In this document: positions 18,797 through 31,500 of the stretch, one piece after another | How the letters are laid out: the number at the start of each line of letters is the position of its first letter | Numbering within the stretch: the first letter of the stretch is position 1 | NCBI GenBank assembly: GCA_001179505.1 | Contig: CDMY01000255.1 | Span: 374,276 to 438,275, forward strand | DNA: 64,000 nucleotides | Source: Vitrella brassicaformis | Taxonomy: Eukaryota > Sar > Vitrellaceae | Direction: 5' to 3' | Program-made: the position numbers and the translations under genes | Notes under the pieces: model-generated | Told to the model about the DNA's origin: nothing | Databases searched by the model: none | The model's input: only the letters and a program-made list of their open reading frames with translations

Positions 18797-20767
18797 ATGA
18801 ATTCGTCGGCTCTCTCTGCGCTTGGTCCATCGAGGCGGCTCATGGCAAGGGAAGCCGTGCGGCAGATGTCGTCGGCCAGCAGCAGCGCCAGCAGCATCAA
18901 TCGCATCGCCGTCGTGGGCGCCGGACAGATGGGCACCGGCATCGCCATCGTAGCCGCACAGTGAGTCAGACAGACATGATTGATGCACGATGCAGAGAGA
19001 GATGGCATCACATGCATCATACGCTCTGCTGCTTACATTCCTTACAATGTGTGTGCGTTGCAATGCACTGCCATCCATTCAGTGTTGGGCGATGTGCAGT
19101 GTCACTCTTCGACTCGTGCGGAGGGCAGCTCGCGAAAAGCGAGAAGTTTGTCGGTAGGGAATCATGCACTCACTGGACACACGGAGCCGCACAGAACCAT
19201 CCTGTCTGTGTGTGTGTGACAGCGTCATGGTTAGAGAAGGAGGTGGGCAAGGGCCGCATGAGCGCTGAGGACAGCCAAGGGGTGGCGGCGCGGCTGTCAT
19301 ATGTTAACCTCAAGGATGATGCAGGCACAGCCACACACCTATCGCACAAAGACATGGCCTTCGCTATCGAGGTCAGAGAGCGGCCGCTGCGTGCTGTGCT
19401 GTGCCATGCCGGCCGATGTGCGTGTGGATGTCTGTGTGTTTGGTATGTATACCTGCCTGCAGGCTGTGGTTGAGGATTTCGGTGTGAAGCGGGAGGTGTT
19501 GGGTGTGTTGGACCGTCAGATGCCCCCCCAGGCCATCCTCGCCACCAACACATCCTCCATATCCATCACCAAACTGGCAGCCACCACTAACAGAGCACAA
19601 AAGGTACGTCACGTGACGTGTGTAAGGTAGGTAGCTAAGTGGGGCAGGGCAGAGAGCGGCGCCTAATTCTCGACAGCTCTGTCTGTGCACACGTGTGTGT
19701 ATTCTGTCTGGCCTGGCAGGTGATTGGGATGCATTTCATGAATCCCGTGCCGAAGATGCCCCTGGTGGAGGTCATCAAAGGTCAGTCAGGAGGCCTGCAT
19801 TGTCGGTTGAAGCGAAACAAATCAATCAATTCTCTCGCTGGCTGTCAGGTCTTGCGACCGATGAGGAGACCCTTTCGACCACTATGGCGTGAGTGAGCCA
19901 AACGAATGCACCAACAAGGCCTGCAGGGAGGGGAGGGACGTATGGAAATATGATGGATGCACTGCACTACACCTGGCCATGCATTTGTCTCGTCGTGTGA
20001 CCCGTTGGTTAATCGATCAGTTTGGGTAAAGTTGGTTTTGGCAAGGAGACGGCGGTGAGTGAGGACCGCCCCGGATTCGTCTCAAACCGTGTACTCATGC
20101 CATACATCAACGAAGCTGTCTTCACCCTACAGGAGGTAGGGAGGCAGGGAGGGAGGGAGGTACACGCGCAGATGGATACTTGATACGCAGCTAATGGATT
20201 TTGCGCGTCTGTGTGTGTGGTCTATCCGTCCATCCGTCCGTCCGCAGGGCATAGCGTCAGTTGAGGACATCGACAAGATCCTCAAACTCGGCACCAATGG
20301 TACACACACACACACTGGCCCAGCACACACATAAACAATTAATTCCACATGCATGCAGTGCCGATGGGCCCCCTCACCCTGGCCGACTTCATCGGACTTG
20401 ACACGTACGTGAGGAATGCATGAATCCATACATCCATTTATTTGCGTCTCTGCTGGCCGGGCCCCACCACATCAATCAATCCGTGTGTGTGTCACCGGTG
20501 TGTGTATAATTAATAGGTGTTTGTACGTCATGCGTGTGCTGCACACCGAGCTGGGCGACTCCAAATATAGACCCGCGCCTCTCCTGGTCAGTCAGGGGGG
20601 AGGCACCACGGCACGGCACGGCACACCCAGCCCAGTATGTATGTATGCTGTGCTGTGCTGTGACGGGTTGGATATGAATGTCTGTGTGTGTGTGTGCACA
20701 GGTTCAGTATGTGGACGCTGGCTGGCTGGGCCGTAAGAGCGGCCGGGGATTCTATCGCTATCAATGA
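18797..20767 (+). CDS. HADH: 3-hydroxyacyl-CoA dehydrogenase, probably mitochondrial
   Basis: This enzyme oxidises L-3-hydroxyacyl-CoA to 3-ketoacyl-CoA with NAD+ in beta-oxidation. The ATG at 18797 begins a Ser/Arg/Ala-rich leader (MNSSALSALGPSRRLMAREA) that looks like a mitochondrial transit peptide. It is followed by the NAD-binding motif IAVVGAGQMGTGIAIVAA. About eleven exons follow. Landmarks are FDSCGGQLAKSEKF (19100), AILATNTSSISI (19550), VIGMHFMNPVPKMPLVEVI with the catalytic His-Glu pair (19720-19780), RPGFVSNRVLMPYINEA (20070-20115), MGPLTLADFIGLDT (20360-20405) and WLGRKSGRGFYRY before the stop at 20765-20767. Order and motifs match the complete short-chain dehydrogenase with both N- and C-terminal domains. 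No hydratase domain is fused. It could also be the bacterial-type 3-hydroxybutyryl-CoA dehydrogenase; the fold is the same. Confidence 0.88.
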
Positions 20768-21244
20768 ACGAATGAATGACACCGAATACAATACTTGTGC
20801 TGTGTGTTGATTGAGTGACCGACTTTATGAGCTCTGTGACTGCATTCCGTCAGTCAGACAGACAGACAGACAGACATGTGTTTGTTGGTGAGTTGACCTG
20901 GACCAAGGTCACATCACATCAATCATCTGTTAGTTGGTCGAAAACACCCGTGCGTAACTCATTCATCCACGCAGGGGACAGGCATGGCACATATTCATCC
21001 TCCCTCACCCCCCTCTCACAGAGCCTTGCTTGCAGTGCAGCCGACATGGTCGGACTCAAACATACAAGTCGCTCGGGACGAATAGGCTGTGACTGACACG
21101 ACACCTCTCTCGGCTCACTGACTGACGGACTGACTGACTGACTGACTGCGTTGGACAGACCACCCGGCCGACCACTGCAGGCAGGCAGACACACACGGGA
21201 GCGGTGCAGCCATGCACTGCACCGACCGACCCCCACTCATTCAT
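20768..21244. other. Convergent 3' spacer; no gene seen
   Basis: The spacer lies between the stops of the dehydrogenase and the TPR gene. It contains CAGA and GACT tracts and nothing recognisable as a gene. Confidence 0.5.
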
Positions 21245-23329
21245 TCATTCAGTCTTGAGCAGCCTCATAGCGACGAGCAGCCCCACACCCACCACCACAG
21301 CCACACCCACCCCCGCCAAGGCAGCCTTGTGCTCACCAGCCCACGACGACAACACCACACGCAGGCCCCTGTCTTTGCCCTCCTCCTTGTTATCGGGCCC
21401 CTTGTCGCCGCTACTGCTGTCCGCTGCTGCTGCCTCGGTCTGTCTGGCCGCCTGCCTCTCCTCTGTCTTCCTGCTGCTGACGGTGGACGAGGGGTTGTCG
21501 GCACTGTTGGCGGTGGGGAGGCTGTCAGGGGAGATGAGGCGCTTCTCGACGAGCAGCTCCCGCACTCGCTTGACGATGTCGGCCATCTTGGAGGGCATGT
21601 CGCGGTTGTCCACCTGCTTGGCCACCACCTGGGCCTTCTCGCACACCGACTTGGAGAACCTGCACATACACAGGCAGACGGACAGACAGACAGGCGCGTG
21701 GACGTGTGTGTTGCTGTGTATGTGTGTCTGTTTTGGTGCGTCTGACCTTCGTTCATGTTTTGAGATTTTGAGCTGGAGCTGCACCTGCTTCTGAACCTTT
21801 GCACCGGACTCCTCCTACACACACACATGCACAGCACACAGCCACCAACACACGCTCAGCTCATTGAATGATACCGGCCGGCCGGCACTCGGCCAACCGA
21901 CATCACACACTCACTGACTGACGCACCGGTGAGTCGCCCGGCATCGGGGGGTCGAGCGGCTCCACGCTCTCGAGCACCTCGATGAACCCCTCAAAGTACT
22001 TCTCCAGCTGTTGCTCCTCGCTGAGACTGAGAACGTCCTGGTCAGGCCCCTCGTGCACGAAGCCCTCGGAGCGGCGCATGGACACAAACCCGATGCCCTC
22101 GAAGGTCGACGGCACGGGTGAGAAGGGATCCATCGACGTGTTCACCTGATGGATGGATGGATGCCATCATACACATCCATCCCATCCGTCCAAGATACAT
22201 ACACCGTAGGAAAGCGACCGAGTGAGATTGGGAGGGACGGACTTACGTGCAGTTGGTCGTTAGCGCGATCAGTGTCTGGGGAGTCATCCTCAGGGACGAT
22301 GCGGATGACCCCTCGCCAGGGCGGCACCGGAAAGGGCATGCCCGGCATGCTGCACACACACAGCACAACGAAAGGACGGACGGGCATGCAGCCAGACAGA
22401 CTGTCGCCTCCTTCGCCTGCATGGCATGGTGTGTCGGTGTGTGTGTGTTGACTGACTTGACGGCTGCCATTTGTAGTGTGTGTGGTGTCTGGTCGACGTC
22501 GACGTCGTACTTGACGTCCATGGGCATATCGCTGTGCTCCACACTGACATGCATCTTGGTGTCATCGACGAAATCAAAGACCTGCTCATACCCACCCTGC
22601 ATCACATCACACGCAGACCACACACAAACAGACCTATAATGAATAACACACTCTGTTTGTGTGTGGGGCATGGCGTGGCGTGTGCCCCCGCCCCCACCCA
22701 CCGACCCACCGACCCACCGACGGACCATTTGCTGCGACACGGTGCCCCTCCACTTGCCCCGCAGCCGCTGCAAGAACATCTGCTTCAACGCCTCCTTGCG
22801 TGCCCCCTGCAGAAATGCATTGCCAGGGTCCACCTGAAGACCCCTGTCGACGGCCTGCAATGCCTCCCTGGGCCGCCTCAGCTGCAGGAGGGCGCCGGCC
22901 TTCCTGCCCCAGCCCTTGCCAAAGTCCTCCTTGAGCCGCACGCACTCCTCGGCGTCGCCCAGCGCATCTTCAAGGGCATTCACACGGATGCGGGCGGCTG
23001 ATCGGTTGGAGTACAAGACGTGATTCGCAGGGTCCAACGATATCGCCTCACTCTGTGGAGTGCACTCAGTCAGTCAAACACACAGGCAGAAGAGCCACCA
23101 AACATGAACAAGCACATCCATCACACACGTTGGTCTCTCTGCCACACGTGGCTTCTCTCGGCCTCCTTACATATCTGTCGATGGCCTCCTGGAACTTGTT
23201 CTGTGTGAGCAGGTCGTTGCCTTCCTTCTTGAGCCGCTCGGCGCGTTCCTTCGGCTCCTCATCATCGCATGGCCTGTCGGGGTCAGGCACTGAATCATGG
23301 CTCTCTTGACTCTCCTCTGCAGTCGCCAT
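21245..23329 (-). CDS. Tail-anchored TPR protein with a lipocalin-like middle domain
   Basis: The ATG at 23327-23329 begins MATAEESQESHDS. Three TPR-like motifs follow: ERLKKEGNDLLTQNKFQEAI, then LYSNRSAARIRVNALEDALG and GRKAGALLQLRRPREALQAV, as in co-chaperone TPR domains. Next comes LRGKWRGTVSQQM, then FDFVDDTKMHVSVEH, KYDVDVDQTPHTLQ, PPWRGVIRIV and GIGFVSMRR. This pattern (LxGxW start, alternating beta strands, mid-domain RGI) resembles small lipocalin-like domains of the TIGR03067 type; that assignment is inference. A helical, charged segment (SKMADIVKRVRELLVEKRL) and an acidic linker precede one C-terminal membrane helix (LAGVGVAVVVGVGLLVAMRL) and a 4-residue tail ending at 21245. The layout predicts a cytosolic protein tail-anchored in ER or mitochondrial outer membrane. 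It may bind Hsp70/Hsp90 ends through the TPRs. It is head to head with the glycosyltransferase gene (138 bp). Confidence 0.65.
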
Positions 23330-23467
23330 GTATAGGAGCCTTCTGAGATCCTTGCCCCTTTCAACTGCGAGCTAAGAGAGCAGATTTGCGAGCTGTGCTT
23401 TGAAAGACACACGGCCCGCCTCCCATCCCATCCTCCCGTCTCGTGTGCGTTCGCTCAGAGATGAGAT
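23330..23467. promoter_or_regulatory. Divergent promoter, TPR / glycosyltransferase pair
   Basis: These 138 bp separate opposite start codons. TGCGAGCT occurs twice, at 23366-23373 and 23387-23394, 21 bases apart (about two helical turns). Role inferred from recurrence in other divergent spacers. Confidence 0.55.
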
Positions 23468-25521
23468 ATGTCAGGGGCAGCAAACACCACCTTTCGGCGA
23501 AGGAGCAGCACAGACCAGTCCAACGTCCCAGCAGGCGAGATGGGGCGCTCACTACTCATGGTCCGTCTGCTGCCGACAAGCGCCCTCTCCCTCAACACTC
23601 TCTTCTGCCTCGCTGTGTTGCTGTATGTGTTGGCCTGGGCGCTGCTGGTGCTCTACAGTGGGATGCTGTTCGGCACTGGCGGAGGTGGCGGCGGCCCAGA
23701 TGACCGGGCAGCCAGGCGGACTCGGAAAGAGGCGTTTGATTCATGGTTTGAGGACATCTTGGAGCAGTGGATACCGCCATGGGCCAGCCCATCGCTCTAT
23801 CAGCTGGAGGACCTCTATGTGCCATCAGCAGGGGAGGAAGACGGTCACACACGTCACCCCTGCAGAGTGGTCATCCTGACGTCGGGCGATTTGCGCATCG
23901 ACATCGACGAGCCCCTGAGGGCCAACCGGCAGCTCTACGCAGCCCAGCATGGCTACTGCTACAAACACCTATCGTGTATCAGGGGCTCGGGGCAGCGGTG
24001 GATGAATGATAATAATGAGACGGAGAGTGAGTCCGGCGGCCGTGACAACGAGGGCGACCGCCGGCTGTGCCACTCGCCGCATTATTGGCGGTACATCGCT
24101 TTGTGGAAGCTGATGCGCAGCGGGACGGAGTGGATTCTCTACCTTGACGGCGACGCCATGTTCACCAACTTGAACCGCACGGTCGAGGACGTTACGCGCA
24201 ACCCGGCCTACGCCTCCCCCTCCACAGCCCTGCTCGTCGGCACAGATGCCGACTGTCAGAGCCCCAAGTTCCCCCTCAACAACGGCGTGATGCTCGTGAG
24301 GGCGTCCACCTTCGCACACATGCTGGCCTACCATGTGCTGGTGCGCAAGGACTACCACCGGGCCCTCAACCACACCGACAAGTGGGGCGCCAGGGGGCTG
24401 CACGACCAGCCCATTCTGATCGAGGTGCTCGCCGAGCTGAGGGTGATCAACCCGGAGGCCATCCAGGCGGCCTGCAGCAGCGGGGCCATCGTCAACCACA
24501 CGGCCAGGGGGGAGGTGCTGCACCGCGGCAGGCATGTGACGGTGCTGCCGGGCAGACTGATGAATTCCTTCAGGAGGGGCAACACATACGCCGACATGCC
24601 GGAGCTCGTCTGGCAACCTGGCGACTGGATCGCTCACTTCACAGGTTGGCTTAACCAACCAGTGTGCCAATCCATCAGGACTTGATCTCTTCCTGATATA
24701 TGTTGGTTGGTGTCGTCATTCCCTCAGGCACTGCCAACAAGGTGCGTCGTTATTTACTGCGCGAGACGTGTCACGCGTCCCACGTGGCAGGCCACCTGGC
24801 GGTGTGTCCCTTCGCACTGTCGTCCCTGCTGACCCCCGACGAGGCGGCCTCGGTCATGGAGACAGAAAGGGTGGCGCTGAGTGAGCGGCAGCTGCGGCGG
24901 GCTCACAGCCAGCGCAGCATGAGGATACAGAGAGCAGCGGAACAGATCCGCAGCAACTCAGACAAACTGCCAGGGGCACTCGACCACCTCAGACACACAA
25001 TCGACCGGTGGGTGGGTGAAAACACACAACCGACCGACAAGGGCCTTACTCACCTGAGTCGGAATAGGCGTCCATATCTGTCTGTCTGTATGTGTGTGTA
25101 TGGTATGTAGGTACGTGACGCGTCTGCTTGAGTGTGCGGACTGGTCGATGGGTGAGGGCGATGAGGCCAGGGGCGAGGAGATGCTGGGCTACCTCGAGGA
25201 GGTCGCCCGCCAGGTGTGGCAGAACGCATTCCAACTCGGCACTTACACACTCAAGGCCGCTCAACACACAGCAGTAACCACCGCACACTGACTGCACAAC
25301 CCGACACGCAGACCACACAGTCAGTGTCTTGCGCATCCATCCATATGCTGTTCGTTGTGGATGCCACCATTCAGGAGCAGATGGTCAACATCGATCAGTG
25401 CGGAGTGCCAGATGGTGTGGAGGCCACCACAGACCTGCCGCTGTCTGCAGACGGCAGCCGGCCGGATGAGTCCGATGCGTCTTGCCAAGTAACTGACGCC
25501 GGACAGATAGCACTGAGCTGA
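23468..25521 (+). CDS. GT34-like (galactosyltransferase GMA12/MNN10 type) type II membrane glycosyltransferase
   Basis: The ATG at 23468 starts a short Ser/Arg-rich cytosolic tail. One signal-anchor follows (LNTLFCLAVLLYVLAWALLVL), then a Gly-rich stem, as in Golgi type II transferases. The large first exon (to about 24644) contains VVILTSGDLRIDIDEPLRAN, NRQLYAAQHGYCYKHL, HYWRYIALWKLMRSGTEWIL, the metal-binding DxD motif in YLDGDAMFTNLN, LNNGVMLVRAS, and HDQPILIEVL. These match the GT34/MNN10 plan of alpha-galactosyl- and xylosyltransferases. Later exons (about 24729-25008, 25110-25275, 25372-25521) add a helical, acidic C-terminal extension without a known domain. Donor sugar and acceptor cannot be read from sequence. 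A role in glycoprotein or cell-wall polysaccharide synthesis is likely. Possible N-glycosylation sites (NHT, NRT) lie in the luminal domain. Confidence 0.8.
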
Positions 25522-26024
25522 CTGACGGAGGGGGCAGGAAGGGATAACGAGTCCAGCACGAAGGATTGGCGCGGTCGGGTCAGCTAGTGAGGATGTCCGT
25601 CCGTCTGTCTGTCTGTCTGTCTGATTGATCGATTGGAGAGATGGGAGAGGCGGGCGGGCGGCGCTCTTTCTTTGTCTTACACTATCATCATCATTATCAT
25701 TGTATACATACCGTATTAGTCACTCACTCCGTCCACTGGGATGTGTCTGTCTGTCTATCTATTTATGTCTGACCAGCTAGACAAGTGTACGTGTACATCT
25801 GTGTGTGCGTGTGTTGCTCGGGTGGGCCGATCAGAGAGACTGACTGGCGCTACTGGACGGACGGACGGATGGATGGATGGATGAAGGGATGAATGAATCC
25901 ATATCACTTGAATGAACAACATTTTGATACAAAGAGTGACATACGCACCCATGAACGCATCCCATTGGCCAACACACGCACATCTCTTACTTAGCGCTTA
26001 ATTTCTCATCCACAGACAGATACC
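25522..26024. other. Convergent 3' spacer; no gene seen
   Basis: This spacer separates the stops of the glycosyltransferase and the giant receptor gene. It contains GTCT and GGAT tracts and an AT-rich patch near 25670-25720, possibly 3' UTR sequence. No gene is visible. Confidence 0.5.
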
Positions 26025-28530
26025 TCACGAGGATGCCGATGACTCGGCTGCGTCATCCTCCTCTTCCCGCGGCGGCTCGGGAGACACGCGAGCCGGTCCA
26101 TCCTCCCCCGACAGGAAACCGGACCCCTCCCTCCGCTTGTAAAAAATAGTCGCCTCGCCCCTCCCACTCCACCACAAACGCGTCAAGAGCTCCCCAATGT
26201 TCTTCACTATGCCTTTTTCCTCAGGTATCGCGGCCATGATGGCGAGAACGACCAGCTCCACCAGGCACATGTCGAGCAGCAGCGAGAGGAGCAGCGACAT
26301 GAGGTAGATGCGGGGTGCGGGGTCACTGAGGGATATGTCTCTGTCCTCATTATAGAGGAACCCTGACAGCCGCACCGTTCGCTCGGGATCGCCCGGTTTG
26401 AGGGCCAGTCGGTAGAAGAGCGCCGACCTGACTATGTCACCGTCACTGGCTTCCTCCGGCCACTCTATACTGATCTCTTTGTCGTGGTGCTCGGCCGTGA
26501 AGGTGAAGAGGACGAAGGCCATCATATAGAAGGCCAACAGGAAGAAGACCAGCCAAACGACCAGCTGGAGCACAAACAGGCCCTTTGCGGCCACGATGCG
26601 CTTCTCGGCAGCCTCGTCTGATGAGTAAGGAGACGGGGCGGTGGTGGTCTGGTACTTGTCTGAGGACCGTCGTCTCCTGCCCCCCTTTTTTCTGGCCCTC
26701 CTCTTGTTCATCTGTCTCGTGCAGTAGGCGATGGCAGAGGTGATAAATAGGGGAAAGAGCCTTGGCGGCTCCAGGAACATCTCGATATAGAGGGCTTCCG
26801 TGTCTTCCTCTTTGATGCCATGCCGCTCCACGAAGGCCTCAAATGGGAGGGGGACCCACAGACCGTACGAGGGCAGGAGGGAGATAAGGCTGACAAACAT
26901 GGACGTGATGAAAATCTGAAACACGTCCCATCCACTCCACATGTGGTCTTCACTAGCACACTTCCATGTGCTGTCGACCACCCCGCTGCACCGCCCCTCC
27001 CGCCCCTCGAATGTGCCGGCGGATAAGAACGTCATGCCGGGGAGGAAGAGGATTGACACCGCTGCGGTGTGGGAGAACACACGCAGGAACAGCAAGACCG
27101 CCTTCGTGTGCTTGGCCCAGGCATAAGTGCCCGAGTCGTGGGTCAGGCACAATAAGGAATGGAACTCCCGTATGTGTTCGTTGAATCGAGACAGATACCG
27201 TCCTGCCGCTGTCTTGGGCTCTCGGTCAGCATCCTCAGCCTCATCCGACTCCTCTCCATGTGCCTCCTCGTCGCTGGCCGCTTTTTGTTCCCCCGCCCGG
27301 CTGACAGCCATTGGCTGCCCCTGCCATGTTGAGTACAGAAACTGCGGCTGCGACCCGACAGTGTAGCCCATCATAGGCGCAGAGGCAAAGGAGGGGCTGG
27401 TGGCTGCCAATGCCATTGTGGGGGAGCCCGAAGGCGTCCGAGAATCGCTGTCTCTGCTGTCGCTCAACCTGGCGTCATCGATCGCCATCGGTGGGGGGCT
27501 GAAGTGCCGTGCGTCATCAACTCGCTCATGCGGTGGAGGCAGTCTCTGAGCACCGCGAATGGGCGGCAGACGTGTCTGACGTCGTGTCGTTTGTATGAAG
27601 GCACTCTCACGAAGGGGCGCACGCTGCTGCTGCTGCTGCTGTTGTTCATCTTCCTCTTCCTCAGGTGGTGTGGGGGGCGGCTCGACTTCATCATCGGCCA
27701 CCGATATGGCCTCGTCCATGTCACTGTCCTCCTCATCGTGGTCCATCTCGCCCACCACCGGTATCCACAGGGAGTCCTCGAGCGTCACCTGCCCCTCATC
27801 GCGCGACTGCATGCCCAAGGCCACCTGTGCCTGGTAGGGCAGCCCGCTGAAAGATGCTGCTGTTGACGATGCAGTGCCGGTGCGGGGAGGGCCCTCAGAC
27901 ACTACTATGGCACCCATCTGAGGGACGGCTGGATCGGAGACACGGTGGCTGCCAGGGAATGGGTGCTGCGGGAATGAACTCGGTGAGACGGGCATAGTGG
28001 CGTGCAGGGGGGGCCCCATTTGGCTGGGGAGTGCGTAGGCAACAGGCTGAGAAAGCGGTGCCTTCAGCAAGAGCTCCGAAGCGGGCGGGGGCGGGAATGC
28101 TGTCGGGTCGGAGAAAGCACCATCTCGCAGCTAAACAGCATGTCAGCATGCATTGTTTAAGGAGGCATGCAATGCATGGGTATGTAATGAGCGGCTTTCC
28201 TCTTGTTCCCTGGCTGTGCTGGCGTGCTGTTTCCTTACCTTGCTGGCTTCCTTTTCTGCGCCCTCTACGGCTTGTGTGGCTTGATCGTCGAGCTTGGCCA
28301 GCTTGAGCTTCGTCCGCCGCCGCTCACTCAAATCCGCCCACCAACCCAACACAATTGACGACAGCGCAAAACACAGCAGACCTATCGAGCTCGATACAAG
28401 GAGACGCACCACACCCGTGGATGGATTCACGACTGCCTGGCCGACATACGTAAGTACAGGCACCTGTGGCGAGGTAGGCGCCCATAGCGTTGCCTGGCTC
28501 GAGTCGGGCCATCCACCACACCTTCCGCTC
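26025..28530 (-). other. Membrane and cytosolic part of the giant receptor
   Basis: The first helix after the GPS is RLLVSSSIGLLCFALSSIVL (about 28390), followed by a basic stretch. A cytosolic loop of about 350 residues is Pro-, Ser-, acid- and Gln-rich with no PLAT domain. Further helices are AVLLFLRVFSHTAAVSILFL (about 27080), VFQIFITSMFVSLISLLPSY (about 26900), FVLQLVVWLVFFLLAFYMMA (about 26550) and LMSLLLSLLLDMCLVELVVL (about 26280). The C-terminal tail is acidic and ends at 26025. Confidence 0.65.
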
Positions 28531-31500
28531 ATGCACGATGGGCTTCGGTAGGGGCGGAGGGGGAAGAGGTGCGCGAGGCACAGGCAGCATGCTCATGGTG
28601 GGAGCCCACTGCATCGTCGCGTTTGCTGCGGTGGTCAGCAGAGGGCACGTGCACGACACTTTGACGCCCGTGACGGTGTCGTTGCCTCCACTGTTGGCGA
28701 GGAGCTCGGTGATGGTGGTGGGCTGGCAGCCATGCTCGAAGGCGTAGCGCCACTGCTCATGGCCGGGGTCCCACACTACACAGACATAGGAGCTGACATA
28801 GGTCGAGTTGAAGCAGACGGCAGACGGCTTCTGGAATGTGTCGCTCTCGTCGCATGCAGGGATGGTGTGGGTGAGGGTGATGGTTGCCCCGTCACTGGTC
28901 GAAGAGTTGAGTTCGCGAGCGACAAGAGCGGCCATTCTCTCCTCTGTGCTCGCATTAGCTCGATACACCTGGATATAGACAGAGGGGACACGGCAGACTC
29001 AGGCGTACATCGCTGATCTCGCTCCTTCACCTGTATGCCCAGGGATGGTGTGCCCGTGACGGCGGCTCGATGACTCCACTGGGACCACTCAACGCCAGGC
29101 TTCCCCATCCAGGCCACAAACGAGCAGTCAGTACAGCTTAAGGCCCCACTAGAAGGAGCTGCAGCACTATACTGCAGCCGACTTGTCGACACGGCCCCTG
29201 CTGCTGATCCAGGGTGGCTGCCCGATGTCTCCCATGATACCACGGCCTCACCAGAGACCGACAGAGAGAAGGAGCCCACCAAGCCGAGGGAGCCCGACGT
29301 CTCTAGTGTTTCCACCGTGTTGGGCTTTGCTGTCTGCAGCGAGGCCTTGGCCATGAGCATCTCCTGAATGAATTGCAGGTGTCGGCTCATCTTGGCGGCA
29401 GCCTTGCGGGAGACGACAGGAAGCTCTCGGTCCCCCCATCTGAGTGTACTCGTCAGCAGCATGGACGTGTCTGGCTCGCTGACGGCAGAGGGATTGCCCC
29501 ATTGGGGGGGCAGCCACCAGCCGGGCAGAAAGGAGGGCGCACTGCTCGAGGCGGGGCTCCTCTGCAGCCTCCTCCGTGAGAAAGTGGCCCCCGTAAGGAC
29601 ATCCGCCAAGTAGAAGGGGAACGGGGAGGGGACGACAAAGGATGGAGGGATCCCACACGGACACTCGCCCAGGAATGCGGGGGCTCCTTCAGTTGACGAG
29701 TTGAGAACGATCATCTTGCGGAGATTGCTGGGGGGCTGAAAGCGATCCGGACTCACTTTCTTGATGCTGAGTTTGGCCTCGACATTCGACAGATCGGCTG
29801 CAGTGTACACGTGGGCAAACGAGGAGGGAAATTCGAAAGTACAAGTGGTCACTGGTTGCTGTTTCCCGGTGTCATTTGGTGGTGGTGGGGTTGTGCATGA
29901 GACGTTGGCCTTGAGATAAGTGGGGTCCCAGCAGAGATAGGATGGAGGCTCACCGGCTTGTTGCTCCACATAGTATAGGCAGAACGGGCGGGTGTTGTCA
30001 TGGACCAGGGCATTGTAAGGTCCCTCCTCCCCTTCCACCAGCGCCGAGGCCTCATCCGGTGGGATGGGCGGCAGCAGAGACACGATACCTTCTGTCATGT
30101 TGAGCACTGTCTCGAGGGCCGGCCCGCTTAGGGAAGATGCAGAGCTTTCCAGGACAATAACGCCCAGGAAGTCAGTAGCGACTGCGAGAATTCCCTCCGA
30201 CAGCCGAGAGCTGTCGCTCAGGACATGCCTGAGGACCTGCAGATGCAGCTCAATGTAGGCCGATGACAGGGGAACCAGCGAGGCAGCTGCCGCAGCGTCA
30301 GTAAACAAGGTCTCCGCCATGCCCAGGATGTACTCGGCCATCTCTTGCTGCAGAAGCCGCTGGCTGGCCATGCGATCGCACGCTACGCCCTCCCAGCCAG
30401 CGTCACACACACATCGGTCGGTGTCTTGTTTGGTCACATAGATGAGCTGTTGTTCGATGACCTCCACTGTACCATCCCTGTTGACCCTCGTCAGCGTCAC
30501 TCGAGGGGAGAAGTCCACACTCGAGGCATCGACTGTACGGGCCACGAGCCGCAGCTCCTGAACGAGTCGCACGTTGGGACACCGGCCATGTTCACCGCAG
30601 TGCTCGCTGCAGTTGAAGGAAAAATCGCTTGGCTGCGTGCGGTCCGGCCAGAGTGCCGCCAGAGCCACCTCCTGCAAAGCCTGCAAGACGGCAGACGGGC
30701 CGGAAGCACGAAGACGGTCGATGCTCTCCTTGATTTTATCGAACTCGGCAGGGAGTGAGACGGGCTGCGAAGCGGGGACGGCAGATTGTTGGTAGTCGAG
30801 GGGTAGAGCGGCGAGCCAGGGGTGGAGGGTGGGCCCCGTGCTCTCAAGAAACGACACATTATGGGTGGCTGATGTGGTCACTGAGCCCAGCCAATCCGAC
30901 ACGACCGCCCTAACGCTGAAGCACACACAAAGCCCAAAGGCATGTACATCAGTCAGCGACACAATCCATCCGGTCCTCACCCAATCTTTCCACGTCTCGG
31001 ATAGAGAAGCGCTTTCAGGTGAGGCACATACATCCAATCCGACAGCAACACGAAGTCCTCGTCCGTGTCTGACGCAGTAGTGCGGGCTGTGGTGTTGGCT
31101 TCCGTCACATTGGGGGACACCTCGTTGGGTGCGGCATCGATGAACGGATAGAAATCCCTGTGGCGCGTCTCAAGGAAGGGCTGGTACTCAAATCTGTAGG
31201 CAAGTGGCAGATGGTCGGCACTCCACCCCCTAAGGTCGAAGTCCGCCTCCCAAAGCCCAAAGGTGGCTGCCTTCTCCATTGCTCTCACAGACAAGCTCCC
31301 TCCCCCTGGTGGAGACGACGCCTCGATCAGCTGGTCCGCGGTGACCTTAAGCAGCGTGCTGTCGGGATTGACGGCAGGGTGCTGCCAGTCGAGGCCTAGA
31401 GTGAGAGTCAGACGAAAATTCAGGACAACGCCTGGCAGCAGCAGCAGTGGCGGCACGTGGATGAAGAGAGAAGAAGACTTGGAGGACAGGTCAACGGTGG

